Source of the DNA: Rivibacter subsaxonicus
GTDB lineage: Bacteria > Pseudomonadota > Gammaproteobacteria > Burkholderiales > Burkholderiaceae_C
Direction of reading: 5' to 3'
Assembly: GCF_004217215.1 (NCBI RefSeq)
Contig: NZ_SHKP01000006.1
Span: 1 to 64,000, forward strand
DNA: 64,000 nucleotides
Shown one piece after another: positions 8,655-17,906 of the stretch; positions within the stretch are counted from its first letter, which is position 1; each line of letters starts with the position of its first letter. The notes under the pieces are model-generated. The model made no database searches and had not been told where the DNA came from. It saw nothing but the letters and a program-made list of their open reading frames with translations. The translations under genes and the position numbers were made by a program.

Positions 8655-9950
8655 TCATTGCGCTGGAACGGCGCGCAGAAATCGCTCGATCGTCTGGCAG
8701 ATCACGATGTCCGGCGAAACCTTCGAAACGTAGTCCTCGTCGAGTTCTGGATCCCAACAGAAGTGGAATTCGGCGAAGAGATGAGAGAACCACCATGACA
8801 GTTGTGTCGAAGCCCCGCCTCGCTCGAAGAAGGAGTTGGCCATCGCAACCACGCGATGGGGAAAGGGAGCTGCGGCATTCTTCCAAACGCGGCGCATACC
8901 CTTGTGCCCCGAGGACGGATCGACGGAGTCGACCACAACCGGATGCGAGGATCGCCCGGCGAAGCTGACCCGAGTTGCCAGCCGCACGAGTTCGCGCTGA
9001 TCGCCAGCAAATCGTCCGGCCAGATCGCCGCGCAGCAGACGGTCCTCGAACTCCAGGGTGGGCTCATCAAAGGACAAGTCCAGCGCATTCATCACTTGCA
9101 CAACGACGCGACGCGCACCCTCAGTCGAGAGGTGTGAATCCCGTAGCTGGAAGCAGTCGATCGCTTCCTGGAGCGCATCGCCGAAGTCCACGGAGACGAG
9201 GCTACCTTTCGTACCATCGAGCACGCAGGCGGCGGAGGTGAGCACCTCCTGCATTAGCGGCGAAGGCCCCGCCACGTCGAAGGGACAGAACCAGCGGAGT
9301 GCCGAGGACTTCTCTGGGAGGACGATCTGTGCGTAGCGGCAGCCTCGAGCAGCGAGCGCTTCGGCGCGACGATGAAACAGTTCTGCCCAGCGCTCGGGAA
9401 GATCGCGTGGGGGCAGCCCGTAGAGCTCCTTTACGCGGTTCGTGCCCTGCCCTAGAAATAGGTGGCCATTGCGGCCGCAGATAACGTCGCCGTCCTCGGA
9501 CACCTGCCCGAATCCGAATGCTTGGGCGGCAAGTGCGGCGGGTGGGGCGTCGCTTGATTCATCTGTAGCAGTTGGACCTTCGATGAGATTCGCCCAGCGC
9601 GTCAACGCCGCCCGCTGAGACCGCGGGAGCCGCGCCACTTGAGCAGCGAGCCGTAGCAGGCCCCAGATCGGCAGGATGAGCAGCGCGCCGGAGGAACTTA
9701 GTGCCTCGACCTGCAGCGTGCCGTTGTCGAGTGCCTCGACCGAAACGACCCGTACTGGGGTTATCTCGAAGTGCTGGGTGAGGCTTCCGCCAGAGGCTTC
9801 CTCGCGGACGACTCTCACTATGGCCTCGGCATCAAGAGCACCGTGACGAAGCAACCTAAGGCGACCGGGCGTCGGACTGTCCCACTGGACCCAGCCAGCC
9901 AGCGATTCGCCTAGGACGTAACCGATAGTCCCCTGGAGACGGTTACTCAC
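8655..9950 (-). CDS. divergent AlgX/AlgJ-like SGNH-domain protein
   Basis: The 431-residue protein is not obvious at first sight. Its middle matches the AlgX/AlgJ fold: ICGRNGHLFLGQGTNRVKELYG (residue ~158 on; compare DNxWLF), IVLPEKSSAL (compare PxKxxV), LRDSHLSTEGARRV in place of D-T-H-W, and MANSFFERGG at the position of the GDSF-type nucleophile. The C-terminal PDIVICQTIERFL is also typical of the family. The His and Ser expected for acyl transfer are therefore present though the Trp is lost. I infer capsule O-acetylation. Lower GC than the flanking genes; the start overlaps the upstream gene by 8 bp. Confidence 0.6.
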   Translation of the reverse strand: MSNRLQGTIGYVLGESLAGWVQWDSPTPGRLRLLRHGALDAEAIVRVVREEASGGSLTQHFEITPVRVVSVEALDNGTLQVEALSSSGALLILPIWGLLRLAAQVARLPRSQRAALTRWANLIEGPTATDESSDAPPAALAAQAFGFGQVSEDGDVICGRNGHLFLGQGTNRVKELYGLPPRDLPERWAELFHRRAEALAARGCRYAQIVLPEKSSALRWFCPFDVAGPSPLMQEVLTSAACVLDGTKGSLVSVDFGDALQEAIDCFQLRDSHLSTEGARRVVVQVMNALDLSFDEPTLEFEDRLLRGDLAGRFAGDQRELVRLATRVSFAGRSSHPVVVDSVDPSSGHKGMRRVWKNAAAPFPHRVVAMANSFFERGGASTQLSWWFSHLFAEFHFCWDPELDEDYVSKVSPDIVICQTIERFLRAVPAQ

Positions 9951-11220
9951 CCGTATGGCCCCTCAAATCGATCACGACGTCCTCGGTGAAGTTCTTTCCG
10001 ACGTGGAGGTCACGGTCAGCGTCATAGCCGACTTGAGCGCGAATCCGTCGCTCGAAGTCCTGCCGATCCCATTGCCGCAGGACTACGGCCGTGTCTGGCG
10101 AAGCAGCCTTCAGGCCAGGGTGCGCCGAACGACGCCCCACGCTGTCATAGGCATAGGACCTGATCCGATCATCGGCATAGGCCGTGCGCTCGACGATACG
10201 TGCGACATCCGTGCGCGTAGTTCGGCAGGCGTACTTGAGATGAAACATCACAAAGCCGGTTCCGGACGGAGCAAACCGAGGAGGAACTTGGCAATAGTGG
10301 AAGCCGATGTCGAGGTTCACCGTGCCGCGTGTGATGTGAGGCTTGCACATGCCACTGTTCGGCACGGCGTAACGCCGTTGGCCCAGGAGCGGCGCAGCGT
10401 GGTCGAAGTCAGCCTCGTTCGCACCTTGGATGATGTCCAGGCCAAGACTGAAGCTGATCTCTGGTAGTTCTGGATCGCCAAGTCTGTCGGCAAGGGTGCG
10501 ACATCCAATTCCGTCGGGCGATTCAACAAATATCAGTTCATCAACGTCCGCGACAATGACCCACTCGTAGTACGCGGCCAATCCGCGAGCCATGCCAGAG
10601 AGAAGTTGGCTTCGGGCGAAGTCGTCGAAGGCAAAGCCCCTCAGCCCGGTGATCCCTCCAAGCCGTTCGCCGTCGAAGGACTCGGGCTGTGGAGTCACCA
10701 CGTAGATGAAGGCCGTGTCACCCAACTGCTGTTCGTAGTGCCGTCGGAAGACCTCGAACCAGCCACCGCTGTCATTGGCATAAGTGATGACGCATGCTCG
10801 CTGCCGCTTTACGGCGGAGCGGATATGGGGTCGAGTCCCATACTCGACAGCTCGACGGAAAGCCTCCCGATGCGGACCGGGCAATAGCTTGAAGGTGGAA
10901 CCCAGCCTAGCCAAGTCGAGCGATCGCATCTTGAGCGTTTCCTGCAGCGGACCAAAGATGCGAAAGGCCTTCTCTCGGCCATCGGCCAAGAGCAACAGTT
11001 GCAGCGAACCGTCAACAACCGAGAGCGCTTGGTCAGACGAGGCTAAAGCGAGACTCCAGTAGCGCTTGCCCGAGATTGCAGCCTCGAAGCGAATATCGGC
11101 GAAGGACCAGGATGCCAAGGTCTTGTCTGCCGCGCGGAGCAGCAGTTTGAGGTCAGGGCTAAAGCAGGTCTCATCCATCCAGCCGATGAGTACATGCTCC
11201 TGTTGGCGCTCAATGATCAT
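9943..11220 (-). CDS. glycosyltransferase family 2/92-type protein
   Basis: The protein has 425 residues. The first 130 form a beta-rich region of unknown role (HVLIGWMDE onward), distantly like the accessory module elsewhere in this locus. The catalytic part begins at RACVITYANDSGGWFEVFRRHYEQQLG, with VIVADVDELIFV as the DxD-type site and HYCQVPPRFAPSGTGFVMFHLKYA towards the end, which fits GT92-like glycosyltransferases. Composition is noticeably poorer in GC than the capsule export genes. Sugar and linkage unknown. Confidence 0.65.
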   Translation of the reverse strand: MIIERQQEHVLIGWMDETCFSPDLKLLLRAADKTLASWSFADIRFEAAISGKRYWSLALASSDQALSVVDGSLQLLLLADGREKAFRIFGPLQETLKMRSLDLARLGSTFKLLPGPHREAFRRAVEYGTRPHIRSAVKRQRACVITYANDSGGWFEVFRRHYEQQLGDTAFIYVVTPQPESFDGERLGGITGLRGFAFDDFARSQLLSGMARGLAAYYEWVIVADVDELIFVESPDGIGCRTLADRLGDPELPEISFSLGLDIIQGANEADFDHAAPLLGQRRYAVPNSGMCKPHITRGTVNLDIGFHYCQVPPRFAPSGTGFVMFHLKYACRTTRTDVARIVERTAYADDRIRSYAYDSVGRRSAHPGLKAASPDTAVVLRQWDRQDFERRIRAQVGYDADRDLHVGKNFTEDVVIDLRGHTGE

Positions 11221-11258
11221 GTTTTGGTTGATCGCATGGGCGATTCATAGAGCCAGGA

Positions 11259-12422
11259 TTAGGTCAGGCGCGCGTTGCACTGCAGGTGCTCGGAGGGCTG
11301 CAGTTCATTGGCCTGGAGGAAGTGGGTGTACTCGACAGCCTTGACTAGCCGTGCCTGGTCGAAGCGCTCGGCGTCATCGCCCGACCAAGCAGCACGGGCG
11401 ACCAGTTCGTCGGCGCCGAGGCCGGCTGCCTCCGTCATCCTCATATGCTTCACGGCCGTCCCAAGGCAAAGCTCTTCGGTGCGGCTATCGATGGTGATCA
11501 CGCAGCCGGGACGGCCGGCTTGAATCGCTAGCGCGACGCCGTGGTACCGCGGCCCGATTGCAAGGTCGAAGCGTCTCAACGCGCGTAGCCAAGTTGCCGG
11601 ATCGACATAGATCCCGGCATAGCGGCGATACCACTCCAGCAACTCCTCGAAGCCGAAGCGTTGGCCGTAGACCTCCAGGAAGCGGGCTTTTGCCTGGGGA
11701 GAGATCGCATCGACCTCACCAAAGGCAAACTGCAGCATCGATTCCGGATGCTGAATGATGTACTCGCCTTGGTAAGCGTCGACGATGTCGACGAGCACGC
11801 GCTCCAGTGAGGCCGAGGGGCCGTGCCAAGGGTTGCCCGCCGCGACAGCAACCCGTTGCACTTCGCGACGCTGCTGCGTCGCGACGATGGACGCACCCAG
11901 ATCGCGGACTGGCGAGATGTGAAGCGAAGGGCAGCCTATCGCCAGCGACGGCACCTCATGTCCCAGAAGCACATCTTGAGTGAAGGTCCCTCGAACGGCG
12001 ATGTTGGTCTCGGACGAGCGGTTCAATCGCTTAACGAGTTGCAGGAAGCGCACAGTTCCCGCTGGAATCTCAGGCGCCACATTCAGGGTGTCGGACTGTG
12101 CTCCTAGGCCAAGCAGGGTTACCGGGAGATCGAATTGTTCGAGCCGGTCCGCCCAGGACCCCAAGTCAGCGTGCTTGCCAAGTTGGTTGGCACAGCAGAT
12201 GACAAGGTGATCAACCCGCTCTCGGACGACGCTCGGAGTCCAGCCCCAGCCGATCCTGGTGATCGGATTGCCAAGGATCTTGCGGGCCGCATGCACGAAA
12301 GCGACGTTGCCCGTGTTGCCACCGGTCGCCTTCATGACTTCGGCTGCAGACGCCGTCTCGAACTTTGTTCCGATGAAAGTTGGGATGTCCTGCAGGTTAT
12401 CGATCAGTCCGACTCGTTTCAT
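11259..12422 (-). CDS. polysaccharide pyruvyl transferase family protein
   Basis: The 387 residues match the PS_pyruv_trans family (CsaB/WcaK-like), which transfers pyruvate from PEP to a sugar as a ketal. Visible features are GGNTGNVAFVHAA near the N-terminus, LVICCANQLG, GLGAQSD, NIAVRGTFTQ, the later FDLAIGPRYHGVALAIQAGRPG segment with the family's conserved R-x-H, and VITIDSRTEEL. The family also contains uncharacterised sugar-modifying members, so pyruvylation is a family-level prediction. It overlaps the upstream glycosyltransferase by 4 bp (ATGA). Confidence 0.75.
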   Translation of the reverse strand: MKRVGLIDNLQDIPTFIGTKFETASAAEVMKATGGNTGNVAFVHAARKILGNPITRIGWGWTPSVVRERVDHLVICCANQLGKHADLGSWADRLEQFDLPVTLLGLGAQSDTLNVAPEIPAGTVRFLQLVKRLNRSSETNIAVRGTFTQDVLLGHEVPSLAIGCPSLHISPVRDLGASIVATQQRREVQRVAVAAGNPWHGPSASLERVLVDIVDAYQGEYIIQHPESMLQFAFGEVDAISPQAKARFLEVYGQRFGFEELLEWYRRYAGIYVDPATWLRALRRFDLAIGPRYHGVALAIQAGRPGCVITIDSRTEELCLGTAVKHMRMTEAAGLGADELVARAAWSGDDAERFDQARLVKAVEYTHFLQANELQPSEHLQCNARLT

Positions 12423-13681
12423 TGCTGGGCCTCGACGAAGTTTGAAGACAGATGGGCGCTAGCGATCTTCTGGTGTGACTTCGGCTTCTGGATGCCGGCC
12501 GAGAGTTCGCCGAAGCTGCGTGGTGCTTCAAGCAACGTGCGCTGCCAAGCCAGCACGTTCCCCGCGCTGACATGGAGTCCATCGATGCCATCTCGAACCT
12601 TTTCGCGCATCCCGCCGATATCCGACACCAGCAGCGGCCGCCCGCAGACAAACGCCTCCTGGATCACCATCGGCGAGTTCTCCCACCAGATCGACGGCAC
12701 GACGACCCAGTCGACGCCGGCCATGCGGGTGCGCAGTTCGTGCGGCTGGTAGGCGCCGGCCCAGACGACCACGCCCTGCTTGATCAGCGGCTCGGCGAGC
12801 GCCTTGACCTTCTCCTGGAACTCCGGCGCCTGCTGCTCGAGGTTGGCGCCGTGCACTTCGAGCACGATCTTCTTACGCTCGGCCTTGGGCATCTGGCTCA
12901 GGGCTTCGAGCACCACGTGCAGGCCCTTGAAGGGGTTGATCTGGCCGAAGAAGCCAAAGCGGTTGCGCGTCTCGCCCTCGGCCAGCGGACGCGGCTCCAG
13001 CGCCGGCTCGTCGCTCTGGCCGTTCTCGATGACGACGATCTGCTCGGGCTTGAGGCCCCAGGCGATGTAGCGCTGGCGCAGAAACTCCGAGGGCGAGACG
13101 AACTGGTCGACCAGCTCGAAGTGGCTCTGGAAGTAGTGCTTGCGCAGCCAGAAGTCCTCGGCCGTCTTCTGCGGAAAGCATTGCCGGCAGTCGTCGTAGC
13201 TCTCGCGGCTGCAGAGCTTGAAGCTGCCGGTCTTGATCATCTGGCCGTTGTTGCTGCAGATGGCCATGTACTCGTGCAGCGTCATCACGATGCGGATGCT
13301 CGGATCCACCTGCTTGATCACGCGCAGGTATTCCAGCCCGAGGTGCGCGTAGTGGTGGGTGTGCACCACGGTCGGCTTGAGGGCGCGGATCAGGTCGGCA
13401 AACCAGGTGGTCAGCGAGTCCTGGTGCGCGGCCTTCATCAGGTGCCAGTCGTGCACCGCCTGTTCCCACAGGTACTCGTTGGGCCGGCGCAGGTTGATGT
13501 GGCCGCTGGGGCCACGGCCGCGGTCGGCGCGGCCGAGGTACCAGGCCTCCTCGATCTGCTCGCTGTCGCGGTAGGCCTTGAAGAGGTTGTAGGCGGCGAT
13601 CTCGCCGCCGCCGAGGCTGAAGTCCGGGTGGGCGTGCGCCATCACCAGGATGCGTTCTTGTCTGTTGCTGCTATGACTCAT
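12419..13681 (-). CDS. glycosyltransferase family 4
   Basis: A 420-residue GT-B enzyme. The N-terminal domain has HPDFSLGGGEIAAYNLFKAY (acceptor-domain glycine loop) and VVHTHHYAHLGLEY. The C-terminal Glycos_transf_1 domain has RFGFFGQINPFKGLHVVLEAL, WAGAYQPHEL and PSIWWENSPMVIQEAFVCGRPLLVSDIGGM, which includes the E-x7-E-like nucleotide-sugar site. Cysteines in ICSNNGQMIKTGSFKLCSRESYDDCRQC are typical of a GT4 subgroup. Likely a retaining transferase acting in capsule repeat assembly. The C-terminal 40 residues sit at the edge of the lower-GC block. Confidence 0.85.
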   Translation of the reverse strand: MSHSSNRQERILVMAHAHPDFSLGGGEIAAYNLFKAYRDSEQIEEAWYLGRADRGRGPSGHINLRRPNEYLWEQAVHDWHLMKAAHQDSLTTWFADLIRALKPTVVHTHHYAHLGLEYLRVIKQVDPSIRIVMTLHEYMAICSNNGQMIKTGSFKLCSRESYDDCRQCFPQKTAEDFWLRKHYFQSHFELVDQFVSPSEFLRQRYIAWGLKPEQIVVIENGQSDEPALEPRPLAEGETRNRFGFFGQINPFKGLHVVLEALSQMPKAERKKIVLEVHGANLEQQAPEFQEKVKALAEPLIKQGVVVWAGAYQPHELRTRMAGVDWVVVPSIWWENSPMVIQEAFVCGRPLLVSDIGGMREKVRDGIDGLHVSAGNVLAWQRTLLEAPRSFGELSAGIQKPKSHQKIASAHLSSNFVEAQQ

Positions 13682-13703
13682 GACTGCTCTTCGTGCGCGC
13701 GCT

Positions 13704-15545
13704 TCAGGCGGCCTGGGGCCGTTGTTCGCCCTGTTCGATGAACGCGCCCCAGCGGGTCTGGTGGCGCACGGCGTTGTAGATCACCACGCGGGTGCGGAAC
13801 TCGTCCTGCCCGAGCAGCTTGAAGGACTGCCGCTCCAGGTGCGTCAGTTGCACCGTGGGCAGGTAGGCCACGTCGAGCCCGGCCGTCTGCAGCTTGAGGC
13901 AGAGGTCGGAGTCCTCGAAGTCGCCGATCAGGTAGCCGGTGTCCCAGCCGCCGATGCGGTCGAAGTCGGCGCGGCGCATCGCCATGCAGGCGCCGGTGAT
14001 GGCGCGCATGGTGGTCAGTTCGCGGTGCGGGTCGAGCGCGGCGTCGAGGCCCATGCGGGGGTGGTGGTTGATCCAGATGCCCAGCTCTTCGCGGCGCATG
14101 AACTCCATGCCGCTGTGCTGGATCGAGCCGTCGCCAAACACCAGGCGCGGCCCCACCGCGCCGATCTCGGGCCGCGTCTCCAGCACCTCCACCAGGGCTT
14201 CAAGCCAGCCCGGCTTCTGCGGGAATGCGTCGCTGTTGAGAAACAGCAGGTGAAGCCCGGACGCCTGCGCAGCGCCCAGGTTGTTGGCGCCCGAGAAGCC
14301 GCGGTTGGCGTTGCCCCAGACCCACTTGAACGGCAGCCGGTACAGGCGATGCAGGGTCTCGGCCTCGGTCAGGAATCCGTCGACGAGCCGCGGGTCGTCG
14401 ATGACGTAGATCAGCTCGGCATGCTTGGCGAACCAGGCGTCCTTGCAGAATTCCAGCAGCTGGTGCTCGACGAAATCGGTGCGGCCGTAGAGCGGCACGA
14501 TCACGCTGACGATCGGGTCGGCCACGGCCGTGCCGAGTTCGCGCAGCTTGACCGGCAGTTCCTGCCAGGCCAACTGGCGGCGGCGCAGCAGCGGCTCGAG
14601 CACCGCCGAGTCGAACAGCGGCACGCGGCGATGCATCTCGGCCATCGGCACGCTCAGGCCGAACAGCCAGCGCGCGGCGGCCACCGGGTCGGCCGGCAGG
14701 GTGCCGCACTGCACCTCGCCCAGCGCATGCACGCCCGCCGTCGTCAGCGCCTTCAGCGTGAGCACGCGGCCGGGTGCGAGGCCGTCGAGCCGCAGGCAGA
14801 AGCCGGCGTCGCGGCAGCCGTGGATGAAGTCGTGGCCGACGGCGTCCTGCACGTCCTGGCGGAAGCGGCGGTAGGCGCCTGCGAGCGAGTGGATGGTGCC
14901 CTGGTCGTCTTCGAGCCAGACGGCGGTGCCCGGTGCCTGCACGGTCCAGCCGACGACGACCGCGTCGCCGCTCTGGCGGCAGGCGGCCGCCACTTCGAGG
15001 TAGCCGCGCGCCGCGGTGCAGGCGACCTGCGCCGCGGGGACGCGATCAATGAGCTGTTGCCACAGGGCGCCGTGCGGCGCGAGCACCGTGGCCAGCGGCG
15101 TCGCGGCAATGCCAAGCGCCAACAGCTCCTGCGCGGACAGCTCGGTGCACTTCTGCGGCTGCAGCGCGCGCGTGCCGAGCAGGCGCTGTTCCTTGTCGCG
15201 CCACTGCAGCGTCGGTGTGGGGCGCTGCGCTTGCGCCTCGACGATGAGCACGAAGCCGAGGCCGGCGCCCGAAGGCAGGCCGACGTGGGCGGCCACATCC
15301 GGACGTTCGACGCGGACGCAGCGCGCCTCGGGCGCGAACTGCTCGTGGGCCAGCGCGAGCGACAGGCCGGGCGAGGCCCAGCCGACGACGACCAGCTGCG
15401 ACTCGAGGAGGTAGGCGGCATCGACATGGACCAAGGCCGCAGGCGGCGCCACCGGGGCCACCGGCACCACCGGCGCCTCGACGGGATCGGGCGTGATGAT
15501 CTTGATCGGGTCCGCGATCGGCTTGCGGGGAGAGAGAAGTTTCAT
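13704..15545 (-). CDS. glycosyltransferase family 2 with two N-terminal accessory modules
   Basis: The 613-residue protein has a C-terminal GT2 domain: VSVIVPLYGRTDFVEHQL, YVIDDPRL, NRGFSGANNLGAAQASG, LLFLNSDAFP and RRADFDRIGGWDTGY with FEDSDLCLKL, as in rhamnosyl/galactofuranosyl-type transferases. The N-terminal 300 residues contain two weakly similar beta-rich modules (VVVGWAS..VERPDVAAH..GLGFVL and VVVGWTV..FRQDVQDA..AGFCLRL). Start at 15545 overlaps the upstream stop by 4 bp; sequence further upstream is non-conserved. Confidence 0.8.
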   Translation of the reverse strand: MKLLSPRKPIADPIKIITPDPVEAPVVPVAPVAPPAALVHVDAAYLLESQLVVVGWASPGLSLALAHEQFAPEARCVRVERPDVAAHVGLPSGAGLGFVLIVEAQAQRPTPTLQWRDKEQRLLGTRALQPQKCTELSAQELLALGIAATPLATVLAPHGALWQQLIDRVPAAQVACTAARGYLEVAAACRQSGDAVVVGWTVQAPGTAVWLEDDQGTIHSLAGAYRRFRQDVQDAVGHDFIHGCRDAGFCLRLDGLAPGRVLTLKALTTAGVHALGEVQCGTLPADPVAAARWLFGLSVPMAEMHRRVPLFDSAVLEPLLRRRQLAWQELPVKLRELGTAVADPIVSVIVPLYGRTDFVEHQLLEFCKDAWFAKHAELIYVIDDPRLVDGFLTEAETLHRLYRLPFKWVWGNANRGFSGANNLGAAQASGLHLLFLNSDAFPQKPGWLEALVEVLETRPEIGAVGPRLVFGDGSIQHSGMEFMRREELGIWINHHPRMGLDAALDPHRELTTMRAITGACMAMRRADFDRIGGWDTGYLIGDFEDSDLCLKLQTAGLDVAYLPTVQLTHLERQSFKLLGQDEFRTRVVIYNAVRHQTRWGAFIEQGEQRPQAA

Positions 15546-17899
15546 GCCGGTTCCGGTACTGGGTGTTCTTGGGGCTGCAGTGCGGCGGCCTGGCTCGTCG
15601 CGGCGGGGGCCGCGAGGACGAAGCCGCTCTCTTCGCGCACGTGGTGCGGGCTGTAGCAGGGGTCGTGGAGGATCGCCGTGGCCCAGCGCGCTTCCATCAG
15701 CGCGCACTCGGCCTCGAAGCGGGCTCGCTTCGCGGGCGCGAAGTCGTCGCCGCGGCTCTTGGATTCGTGGTGGTAGAGCTCGGCCCAGGGCGTCCAGAGG
15801 TTGCGCAGGCCGGCGGCCTGGGCCTTGAGGCACAGGTCGACGTCGTTGAAGGCCACCGTGAGGCCGGCCTCGTCGAGCCCGCCGAGCTGCTCGAAGACCG
15901 CGCGTCGAAGCAGCAGCACGGCTCCGGTCACGGCGCTGACGTTGTGGCTCACCAGCAGGCGGTCGAAGTAGCCGCGCGATCCGCGCGGCTGGGTCTTGAA
16001 GGCATGCCCGGCCACGCCGCCCATGCCGATCACCACGCCGGCATGCTGGATCGTGTCGTCCGGGTAGTACAGCATCGCGCCGACGCAGCCGATCTCCGGC
16101 CGCAGCGCATGGCCGACCATCTCGCCGAGCCAGCCGGGGCTGATGACCTCGACGTCGTTGTTGATGAGGCCGAGCACTTCGCCGCGCGCATGGCGGGCGG
16201 CGAAGTTGTTGATCGCCGAGTAGTTGAAGGGCCGGTCGTAGCGCAGCACGCGGATGCGGTCCGGGTGCTCGGACGCAAGCTGCTCCATGTAGGCCAGCGT
16301 CTGCGCGCAGCTGCTCTGGTTGTCGACGATCAGGATCTCGAACTGGCGGTAGCTGGTCTTCTCGAGGATCGACTCGATGCAGTTGCGCAGGATGTCGTGG
16401 CCGTCGCGCGTGGGCACGATCAGGCTCACCAGCGGCTCGGCCTGCGGGATCGGCCAGTGCTGGCGATACAGGCCCGGCGCGATCACGCTGGTGCGCACGC
16501 CGCGGCCGAGTGCGTCGAAGTGATCCTGCAGCGCGCGCCGCGCCGCCTCGGTGGCGTAGGGCTTGGCGTTGTGGCCGCCATGCGCGGTCGACTGCTCGGC
16601 CATGCGCCAGTGGTAGAGCACCTGCGGCACGTGCAGCACGTCGGCCGGATCGGCGATCTGCGCCACGCAGCGCAGCACCAGGTCGTAGTCCTGGCTGCCC
16701 TCGTAGCCCTTGCGGAAGCCGCCGATGCGCTCGAGCAGCGTGCGCCGGTACACGCCGAGGTGCGAGACGTAGTTCTGCGCGTAGAGCAGGTCGGGCGCGA
16801 AGTCGGGCTTGAAGTACGGGTTGCAGCGCTCGCCGGCCGGGCTGAGCTTGTCTTCGTCGCTGTAGACGAGCTGCGCGCTCGGGCGATGCTGCAGCGCGCG
16901 CGCCACCATGTGCAGCGCATGCGAGGGCAGCAGGTCGTCGTGGTCGAGCAGCACCGCGAACTCGTGGCCCGCCATCGCCAACGCGCTGTTGGTGGCCTCG
17001 ACGATGTGGCCGTTGACCGGGCGCAGCAGCAGGCGCACGCGCGCGTCGCGCGCGGCGTACTCGGCCAGGATTTCACGCACCTGCGGGTCGGTGGAGGCGT
17101 CATCGGCGACGCAGAGCTCCCAGTGCGGGTAGCTCTGCGCAATGACGCTGTCGAGGCAGGCGCGCAGGTGATCCGGGTCGGTGTTGTAGGTCGGCGTGAG
17201 GATCGAGAAGCCCGGCCGCCAGGCCCAGCTGGCCTGCTCGGCCTGCTGCTCCGCGCGGCTCGGCAAGGCCGGCTTCTCGCACTGCTCGATCCACTCGGCG
17301 TAGTTGGCCTCGGCGTGGTCGCGCCGCTCGAAGACGTGCTGGTAGTGGCGCCAGCGCTGCAGCGGCTCGGTCGGCGCCGGAGTGGCGTCGTCGGCATAGC
17401 GCCGGTCGTTGTCGCGCAGCTTGGCGGCGATGCGGCCGTGGGCAAAGGCGGCCGAGACGCGCTTGAGCGCGAAGTGCTGGATGGCGAACTCGCCGGCCTC
17501 GTCGAGCGGGTCGAAGCGCAGCCGGGCCGGTGCCGGCACGTGGACGATGCGCTTGGCCATGCGGCCCCAGCGCAGCGGCAGCGGAGCGCTCAGCGCCTCG
17601 CTCTCGCCGCTGCCGCAGTCGAGGTACAGCTTGGCCTGGGCGCGCGCGCGCGGCAGCCGCATCTTCAGCTCGAGCATGTACCAGCCGGCGGCCAGCAGGC
17701 CGTCGAGGCGGAAATGCGGGTCGGTGCCGGTCGAGCGGTAGCCCGACGGCTCGTCGCCGAGAGGCTCGATCTGATGCGCCGGGCGCAGCGTCTCGGGACC
17801 GACGCGCCAGCGCAGTTGCGCCTGCAGGCGCGCGAGCCACCCGGCCTCGGGCAAGCCTTGCCCCGTGGCCGTCGGCGCGGCCTGCAAAGCGTCACTCAT
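15542..17899 (-). CDS. large glycosyltransferase with two GT2 domains
   Basis: The 785-residue protein has an N-terminal beta-rich domain (GYRSTGTDPHFRLDGLLAAGWYMLELKMRL) and two GT2 domains in tandem. The first runs FSILTPTYNTDPDHLRACLDSVIAQ to VLLDHDDLLPSHAL, the second VSLIVPTRDGHDILRNCIESIL to GLINNDVEVISPGWLGEM, ending FNDVDLCLKAQ and the family's YHHESKSRG. Both DxD-like sites are intact. This architecture is common in rhamnan and other O-antigen/capsule synthesis enzymes that add two residues. First glycosyltransferase after the export genes, so perhaps backbone polymerisation (inference). Confidence 0.85.
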   Translation of the reverse strand: MSDALQAAPTATGQGLPEAGWLARLQAQLRWRVGPETLRPAHQIEPLGDEPSGYRSTGTDPHFRLDGLLAAGWYMLELKMRLPRARAQAKLYLDCGSGESEALSAPLPLRWGRMAKRIVHVPAPARLRFDPLDEAGEFAIQHFALKRVSAAFAHGRIAAKLRDNDRRYADDATPAPTEPLQRWRHYQHVFERRDHAEANYAEWIEQCEKPALPSRAEQQAEQASWAWRPGFSILTPTYNTDPDHLRACLDSVIAQSYPHWELCVADDASTDPQVREILAEYAARDARVRLLLRPVNGHIVEATNSALAMAGHEFAVLLDHDDLLPSHALHMVARALQHRPSAQLVYSDEDKLSPAGERCNPYFKPDFAPDLLYAQNYVSHLGVYRRTLLERIGGFRKGYEGSQDYDLVLRCVAQIADPADVLHVPQVLYHWRMAEQSTAHGGHNAKPYATEAARRALQDHFDALGRGVRTSVIAPGLYRQHWPIPQAEPLVSLIVPTRDGHDILRNCIESILEKTSYRQFEILIVDNQSSCAQTLAYMEQLASEHPDRIRVLRYDRPFNYSAINNFAARHARGEVLGLINNDVEVISPGWLGEMVGHALRPEIGCVGAMLYYPDDTIQHAGVVIGMGGVAGHAFKTQPRGSRGYFDRLLVSHNVSAVTGAVLLLRRAVFEQLGGLDEAGLTVAFNDVDLCLKAQAAGLRNLWTPWAELYHHESKSRGDDFAPAKRARFEAECALMEARWATAILHDPCYSPHHVREESGFVLAAPAATSQAAALQPQEHPVPEPA

Positions 17900-17906
17900 C
17901 GCTGCC

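Noticed and set aside
8802-9137. Plus-strand frames within the AlgX-like gene at 8.7-9.5 kb
   Set aside because: No family similarity, no RBS, and the minus-strand frame shows SGNH-like motifs and operon overlap.
13680-15656. Long plus-strand open frame of 658 codons opposite the capsule glycosyltransferase
   Set aside because: It is the mirror of a strong minus-strand GT2 gene; its translation is rich in A, R, G, V and H, with no family motif. High GC removes stop codons from antisense frames.
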